A DNA stretch of 64,000 nt from Ctena decussata (lineage: Eukaryota; Mollusca; Bivalvia; Lucinida; Lucinidae): the NCBI GenBank assembly GCA_963989385.1, contig OZ022501.1, forward strand, positions 91,620,979-91,684,978, given 5' to 3'. The notes under the pieces are model-generated. The model had not been told where the DNA came from. It saw only the letters and a program-made list of their open reading frames with translations, and did no database searches. Of the stretch, positions 60,301-64,000 are shown one piece after another (position 1 is the stretch's first letter; each line of letters starts with the position of its first letter). The position numbers and the translations under genes are program-made.

Positions 60301-61851
60301 TGCATACAGCAATGTGTGTGACTTGCATTCTGCTATGTGTGTGACTTGCATACAGCAATGTGTGTTACTTGCATTCTGCAATGTGTTTGACTTGCATACA
60401 GCAATGTGTGGGACTTGCATTCTGCAATGTGTGTGACATGCATACAGCAATGTGTGTGACTTGCATTCTGCAATGTGTGTGACTTGCATTCCGCAAGCAA
60501 TGTGTGTGACTTGCATTCTGCAATATGTTTGACCTGCATACAGCAATGTAAGTGACTTGCATTCTGCAATGTGTTTGACCTGCATACAGCAAGCAATGTG
60601 TGTGCCTTGCATTCTGCAATGTGTGTGACTTGCATTCTGCAATGTGTGTGACTTGCATACAGCAATGTGAGCGACTTGCATTCTGCATTGTATGTGACTT
60701 GCATACAGCAATGTGAGCGACTTGCATTCTGCATTGTATGTGACTTGTATAAAGCAATGTATGTGACTTGTATACAGCAATCTAAGGTAATTAGGACAGC
60801 AGACAATTTAAGATACAGATGATTCACTTGGAATCACAAACAAACATGGTTAGTGTGAATTTTAACAATTATGCCTGTCAAATGTGCAATTGCATTCCCA
60901 AATAGAAATTAAAAATTCAAGCTTCTGCAAAAAGTTAGCCAAAATATAGCAATGCTGTTTGACTCATATGTATGGAAACCGTATTCTGCAAAATATTTGC
61001 TTTGAGGTAAAAGAAATAGTAGAGTTATCACAAAACCCTTGAAAGTGACCAAACCGAAATTTCAATTTGGTAACTTTCAGGAGTATTGTGAAAACTCCAT
61101 CTAGAACTGAAATTTTGTACATCACATATATCATGTATATGCGAGCCATTTATCATTGTTATATATTGGCAACCCATTTGCAAAAGCTTGAATTTTTAAT
61201 TTCCAAGCCGGAATAAAATTGCGAATTTTCCAGGCCTGGCTACCCTGTATAAGTGACTGGACGGACACTCGGTGCCAGGTGTGTGCAACTATGGTTACGT
61301 ACTGCTGAGCCACTTGAGGAACATCATTAGGAGAACAGAAACAGAACAGAACAGCCTGACTATGTGCAAACTGGTAAATCCCTCCCAAAATGAATTAAAC
61401 CCTTCACATTAAGGTTGTTAGTGATTTGTTGAAGTTTACATATCAATTAAGTCAAAAAAATTATAAATATTTTCTATGATACAATGGTTCAAGCTATAAC
61501 AAGTTGTGTAACTTATGTCAAGAAACAACTGACAAAGAAAAGTGTGTATGTAATATCTTTACACAAGATAAAATGTCTTTGCAATATACATGCTTCTCAC
61601 ATAAGTAGTTGGGTTCATTCACCAAAATAAATACTATGGAGACTCTGTAACCTAAATAAAAATCTAACTATGCACTAGGCAAGGCAGTTCTAACTGGGGA
61701 AACCCTCAACCTTTTTACACTTATAATCACTGAATATCTATCAAACATACTTTGTAGCCTTTGATTTACTCTTAGGCTTCTTCTCTAAGTCTTCTTCTTT
61801 CTTCTGTTTGATAACCCTCGGAACAATATCGTCAAATGGGTTGGACAACAC
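51200..61851 (-). CDS. CWC27: CWC27 spliceosome-associated cyclophilin homolog, 3' seven exons (5' end outside window)
   Basis: Seven exons on the minus strand (61851-61751, 58650-58581, 57570-57445, 55249-55116, 54272-54157, 52669-52417, 51353-51200) join in frame with GT-AG introns and end in TAG. They encode about 317 residues. The order of recognisable segments matches animal CWC27 after its cyclophilin domain: NPFDDIVPR, then NFKLLSFGEEAEE, WKGKSKSSHDL, a Lys/Glu-rich coiled region, ERQKYKALRKQQ, an acidic tract, and the C-terminal YEIYDPRNPLTKRRRE. CWC27 is a nuclear protein of the activated spliceosome that binds CWC22/eIF4A3 near the exon junction complex; this is family knowledge. 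The cyclophilin domain and start codon must lie above 64000. Introns are 0.8-3.1 kb and carry a 23-bp satellite, a HINE-like element and MITEs. No frame break or missing splice site is seen, so the gene looks functional. Family identity is strong; exon limits come from splice consensus and phase agreement at every junction. Confidence 0.95.
52417..52669 (-). CDS. CWC27: CWC27 exon with ERQKYKALRKQQ and acidic tract
   Basis: Acceptor ATTTTAG and donor ATG|GTAGGT enclose 253 bases (83 codons plus two bases on each side). Key segments are ERQKYKALRKQQ, REDITLAILDKFKTKL, and a Glu-rich run ending DVNDMS. The Trp codon is split across the next intron, as the human EGWMSH motif predicts. Confidence 0.95.
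52772..52842. repeat. Intronic palindrome
   Basis: GCAAATAGTGCAAACCCAGA, TCAGACTGCTCC and its inverse, ending GTTTACACTATTTGC. A 71-bp hairpin in a CWC27 intron. Confidence 0.7.
53150..53310. mobile_element. Palindromic MITE in CWC27 intron
   Basis: ATTATTGATCTTTGT...GTGAATATGCAGTTTTATTG is followed by the inverse CAATAAAACTGCATATTCAC. About 160 bp. Confidence 0.7.
53765..53850. repeat. Intronic inverted repeat
   Basis: ATTGGGACACCTAAAAACCA...TTAATTTGTCCC and inverse GGTTTTCAGATGTCCCAAT: an ~85-bp foldback. Confidence 0.6.
53942..54144. mobile_element. Palindromic MITE (CAGAGCTCTAGATAAGAGGG), copy 1
   Basis: A 203-bp inverted repeat with ends CAGAGCTCTAGATAAGAGGG. The central arms TTGTGACCCCTCATCTGAAC and GTTCAGATGAGGGGTCACAA meet at CGTCTCGTCGAGACG. 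The target duplication GTGTT is at 53937-53941 and 54145-54149. It lies 12 bases inside the intron from the splice donor of the CWC27 exon at 54157. Confidence 0.88.
54157..54272 (-). CDS. CWC27: CWC27 exon DELKQEVKQLKKEI
   Basis: Acceptor ATTTTAG and donor CTG|GTATTA enclose 116 bases: one base, 38 codons, one base. DELKQEVKQLKKEI corresponds to the coiled-coil EELRKEARQLKREL stretch of human CWC27. A MITE ends 12 bases past the donor (54144), so this intron starts with 12 bases and then transposon sequence. Confidence 0.93.
55116..55249 (-). CDS. CWC27: CWC27 exon, Lys/Glu-rich linker
   Basis: Acceptor TATCAG and donor AA|GTAAGA enclose 134 bases (44 codons plus two). It begins ESGDEEEKEAIRENVKKKLK and continues as a charged linker, matching the RERIAKKLKK region of the human protein in position and composition. 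Confidence 0.9.
55373..56770 (+). mobile_element. HINE/pearl-like element in CWC27 intron, ~146-bp core
   Basis: The head ACTAGAAATGTTTTTC...GATGTCCCCCC is followed by about eight monomers of ~146 bp (AAGTCCTCCAGTGACCTTGA, GTTTGGTGAAATTCCATCCA). The tail hairpin GTCCCCCCTCACC-TTT-GGTGGGGGGAC is followed by ATAAT. Same end family as 21747-25070. It is opposite in orientation to CWC27 transcription. Confidence 0.75.
57002..57193. mobile_element. Palindromic MITE (CAGAGCTCTAGATAAGAGGG), copy 2
   Basis: 192 bp, same family as 53942-54144, flanked by TATAA on both sides (56997-57001, 57194-57198). A worn third copy is suggested at 58480-58530. Confidence 0.85.
57445..57570 (-). CDS. CWC27: CWC27 exon GWKGKSKSSHDL
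   Basis: Acceptor ATTGCAG and donor GAG|GTAGAG enclose 126 bases (42 codons, phase 0 at both ends). KGKSKSSHDL is shared with vertebrate CWC27; the rest is an acidic, poorly conserved linker. Confidence 0.93.
57770..57843 (+). mobile_element. HINE-like tail fragment
   Basis: GCCGCCGCAATAACAC..., CTATGTCTTGCTTCTTACAG and GGTGAGACAAAAATAG resemble the tail at 40400-40450. Head not identified. Confidence 0.4.
58581..58650 (-). CDS. CWC27: CWC27 exon NFKLLSFGEEAEE
   Basis: Acceptor TTTAACAG and donor GAG|GTAACC bound 70 bases: one base finishing the Lys codon plus 23 codons. The LLSFGEEAEE segment is one of the best conserved linear motifs of CWC27. The large 23-bp tandem array begins about 40 bases upstream of this exon, inside the preceding intron. 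Confidence 0.93.
58690..60785. repeat. 23-bp tandem repeat array in CWC27 intron
   Basis: About 90 copies of a 23-bp unit, two main variants: GTGTGTGACTTGCATACAGCAAT and a form with CATTCTGCAAT, plus CATGCATACAGC forms. Variants recur in blocks of several units, so there is higher-order structure. The minus strand lacks stop codons in all three frames for long stretches, giving apparent proteins of up to 373 residues; these are repeat artefacts lying inside an intron. Confidence 0.95.
60786..61750. other. CWC27 intron, no exon seen; dispersed repeat at 61276-61345
   Basis: Contains an inverted pair near 61030-61095 (TATCACAAAACCCTTGAAAGT / ACTTTCAGGAGTATTGTGA) and a copy of the short repeat at 29456-29530. 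Otherwise unrecognised. Confidence 0.45.
61751..61851 (-). CDS. CWC27: CWC27 exon with NPFDDIVPR segment
   Basis: Acceptor TTTCAG precedes GTG and the donor is AA|GTATGT. The exon is 101 bases, begins in phase 0 and leaves two bases of a Lys codon. It encodes VLSNPFDDIVPRVIKQKKEE and a Lys-rich end. In CWC27 this is the segment just after the cyclophilin fold. It is the most upstream exon in the window; from here to 64000 there is only repeat DNA. Confidence 0.93.
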
Positions 61852-61989
61852 CTGAAACATATGGTAGACCTCCAGATACTGGGGTGGGTAGGTATAGGAC
61901 ATGTCTACATTACGTGATTTTTTTTTGGATAAATTTCATTACTCCATAAAAACATGATTTTTTTTTGTGAAAAATTTCATTTCTCCATA

Positions 61990-64000
61990 AAACAAGAGGG
62001 CCATGAGGCCCTGAACCGCTCACCTGAGTATGGTGGCCATGTAGGTCATGTGACCTAGACCGCTTGATAAATTTTTGTTCCATCAGCCCTGGAGGCTGTG
62101 TATGATATTTGGCTGCAATTAGCCCTGTGGCTTTTGAGGAGACGTCTTAAATTGTCAAAATATGAGAGACATGGTCAGAGGTCAAAAGATGACCTTGACC
62201 TCTTGTACCCGCAAATCTTTCATGTACTAAGACGACTGTATATACCAATTTTGAGGCCAAAATCTTCAAAACTTGCAATGAACTCTTATGTTCTACCATT
62301 TTCCCATACTTGACCTTGCCTTAAAAAAGGTGAAGGTCAGCCCAAGGTCATCGTTTGAACAATCTTGATAGTACTCAAGTACCTGATGCTATATACCAAG
62401 TTTCAAGGCCATCGGTCACTTGGTTCTTGAGAAGGAGATTTGTAAAGGTTTTTGCCATATATGGGCATGGCAGCCATGTTGGTCATGTGACCAAGACTGT
62501 TTGAACAAATTTTCGTTCCCTCGGCCCCTAGTGGCTCTGTATGAAATTTGGTTACAATTGGCCCAGAGGCTTTTGAGGAGATGTATGAAATTGTCACAAT
62601 ATGAGAGACCAGGGTCTAAGGTCAAAGAATGACCTTGACCTCTTGTACATACAAATTTTCATGTACTCATTAAGATAACTGTATATATCAATTTTCAGGT
62701 CTAAATCTTCAACAGTTTCCAAGAAATCTTATATTCTAGCATTTTCCCATATACAAGCTACAAAAAGCAAATTTGACCTTACCGTAAAAAAGGTCAAGGT
62801 CAACCCAAGGTCATAATTTGAACAATCTTGATAGTACTCAAGTACCTGATGCTACATACCAAGTTTCAAGGCCATCTGCCTATTGGTTCTGGAGAAGAAG
62901 ATTTTTCTAGATTTTTACCATATATGGGCATGGCGGCCATGTTGATCATGTGACTAGGACCTTTGAACAAATTTTCGTTCCATCAGCCCCTAGTGGCTCT
63001 GTATGAAATTTGGTTACAATTGGCCCAGTGGCTTTTGAGGAGATGTATGAAATTGTCACAATATGAGAGACCAGGGTCTAAGGTCAAAGAATGACCTTGA
63101 CCTCTTGTACATACAAATTTTCATGTACTCATTAAGATAACTGTATATATCAATTTTCAGGTCTAAATCTTCAACAGTTTCCAAGAAATCTTATATTCTA
63201 GCATTTTCCCATATACAAGCTACAAAAAGCAAATTTGACCTTACCGTAAAAAAGGTCAAGGTCAACCCAAGGTCATAATTTGAACAATCTTGATAGTACT
63301 CAAGTACCTGATGCTACATACCAAGTTTCAAGGCCATCTGCCTATTGGTTCTGGAGAAGAAGATTTTTCTAGATTTTTACCATATATGGGCATGGCGGCC
63401 ATGTTGATCATGTGACTAGGACCTTTGAACAAATTTTCGTTCCATCAGCCCCTAGTGGCTCTGTATGAAATTTGGTTACAATTGGCCTAGTGGCTTTTGA
63501 GGAGATGTATGAAATTGTCACAATATGAGAGACCAGGATCTAAGGTCAAAGAATGACCTTGACCTCTTGTACATACAAATTTTCATGTACTCATTAAGAT
63601 AACTGTATATATCAATTTTCAGGTCTAAATCTTCAACAGTTTCCAAGAAATCTTATATTCTAGCATTTTCCCATATACAAGCTACAAAAAGCAAATTTGA
63701 CCTTACCGTAAATAAGGTCAAGGTCAACCCAAGGTCATAATTTGAACAATCTTGATAGTACTCAAGTACCTGATGCTACATACCAAGTTTCAAGGCCATT
63801 GGCCTATTGGTTCTGGAGAAGAAGATTTTTCTAGATTTTTACCATATATGGGCGTGGCGGCCATGTTGGTCATGTGACCCAGTCCATTTGAACAAATTTT
63901 CGTTCCCCTGCCCCCTAGAGGCTCTGTATGAAATTTGGTTACAATTGGCCCAGTGGCTTTTGAGAAGATGTGTGAAATTGTCAAAATATGAGAGACAAAG
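61990..64000 (+). mobile_element. HINE/pearl-like element, 462-bp core, runs off window
   Basis: The head ACAAGAGGGCCATGAGGCCC with GCTCACCTGAG is at 61990. Monomers of 462 bp contain CATATATGGGCATGGCGGCC. The two units around 62500-63420 are nearly identical to each other while the first is diverged, suggesting recent local amplification. The tail is outside. Same family as 11150-13067 and 14281-16229. Confidence 0.75.

Noticed and set aside
58598..60827. Several long minus-strand frames of up to 373 codons (THIAVCKSHTLLYASH type)
   Set aside because: All are readings of the 23-bp array in a CWC27 intron. Three frames are open at once, as expected from the repeat and not from coding.
61860..64000. 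Upstream CWC27 cyclophilin exons
   Set aside because: I looked for the cyclophilin motifs on the minus strand but found only HINE-like core monomers. These exons must lie beyond the window.

Overview
The window is animal nuclear DNA, most likely from a bivalve mollusc, possibly a heterodont clam. I infer this from GT-AG spliced exons of an animal spliceosome gene, low gene density, and many elements that start like CAAGAGGGCC...GCTCACCTGAG and end in a GGTGAGCTAAAAA hairpin tail. That combination fits the tandem-core 'pearl' / Helentron-associated (HINE-like) elements known from bivalves. No species-level claim is possible without a search.

One cellular gene is supported. The 3' two thirds of CWC27 (spliceosome-associated cyclophilin-family protein) lies on the minus strand as seven exons between 61851 and 51200. 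All seven join in frame at consensus splice sites. The N-terminal cyclophilin domain would lie beyond 64000. Its introns and 3' UTR are full of inserted elements, including a 2.1 kb array of 23-bp repeats (about 58690-60780), a palindromic MITE 12 bases from a splice donor, and a MITE that starts 16 nt after the stop codon.

The rest is nested mobile DNA. 1-930: 3' end of a non-LTR retrotransposon with a small inverted-repeat insert. 2325-10470: arrays of a 45-bp repeat, one of them split by a 5394-bp element with 40-bp perfect terminal inverted repeats (CACACCGGG...) and a 5-bp target duplication. 11055-16230: two tandem-core HINE-like elements. 19122-21160: palindromic MITEs. 21747-25070: a HINE-like element interrupted by 3.76 identical 375-bp units, each with a canonical type I hammerhead ribozyme. 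26540-30066: an RTE-type LINE split by a TIR element with an 8-bp target duplication, which itself holds a degenerate CR1/Jockey-type LINE. 32022-41923: a 9.9 kb nearly symmetrical inverted composite with HINE-like elements in both arms. 42850-51187: seven palindromic MITE copies from two families, and a HINE-like element duplicated through its own terminal hairpin. 61990-64000: another 462-bp-core element running off the window.

The most notable item is the hammerhead array at 23360-24770, which looks like a metazoan retrozyme-type repeat able to give 375-nt RNA monomers by self-cleavage. Next are the precisely bounded nested transposons and the symmetrical composite. All family names rest on reading the sequence, not on searches.
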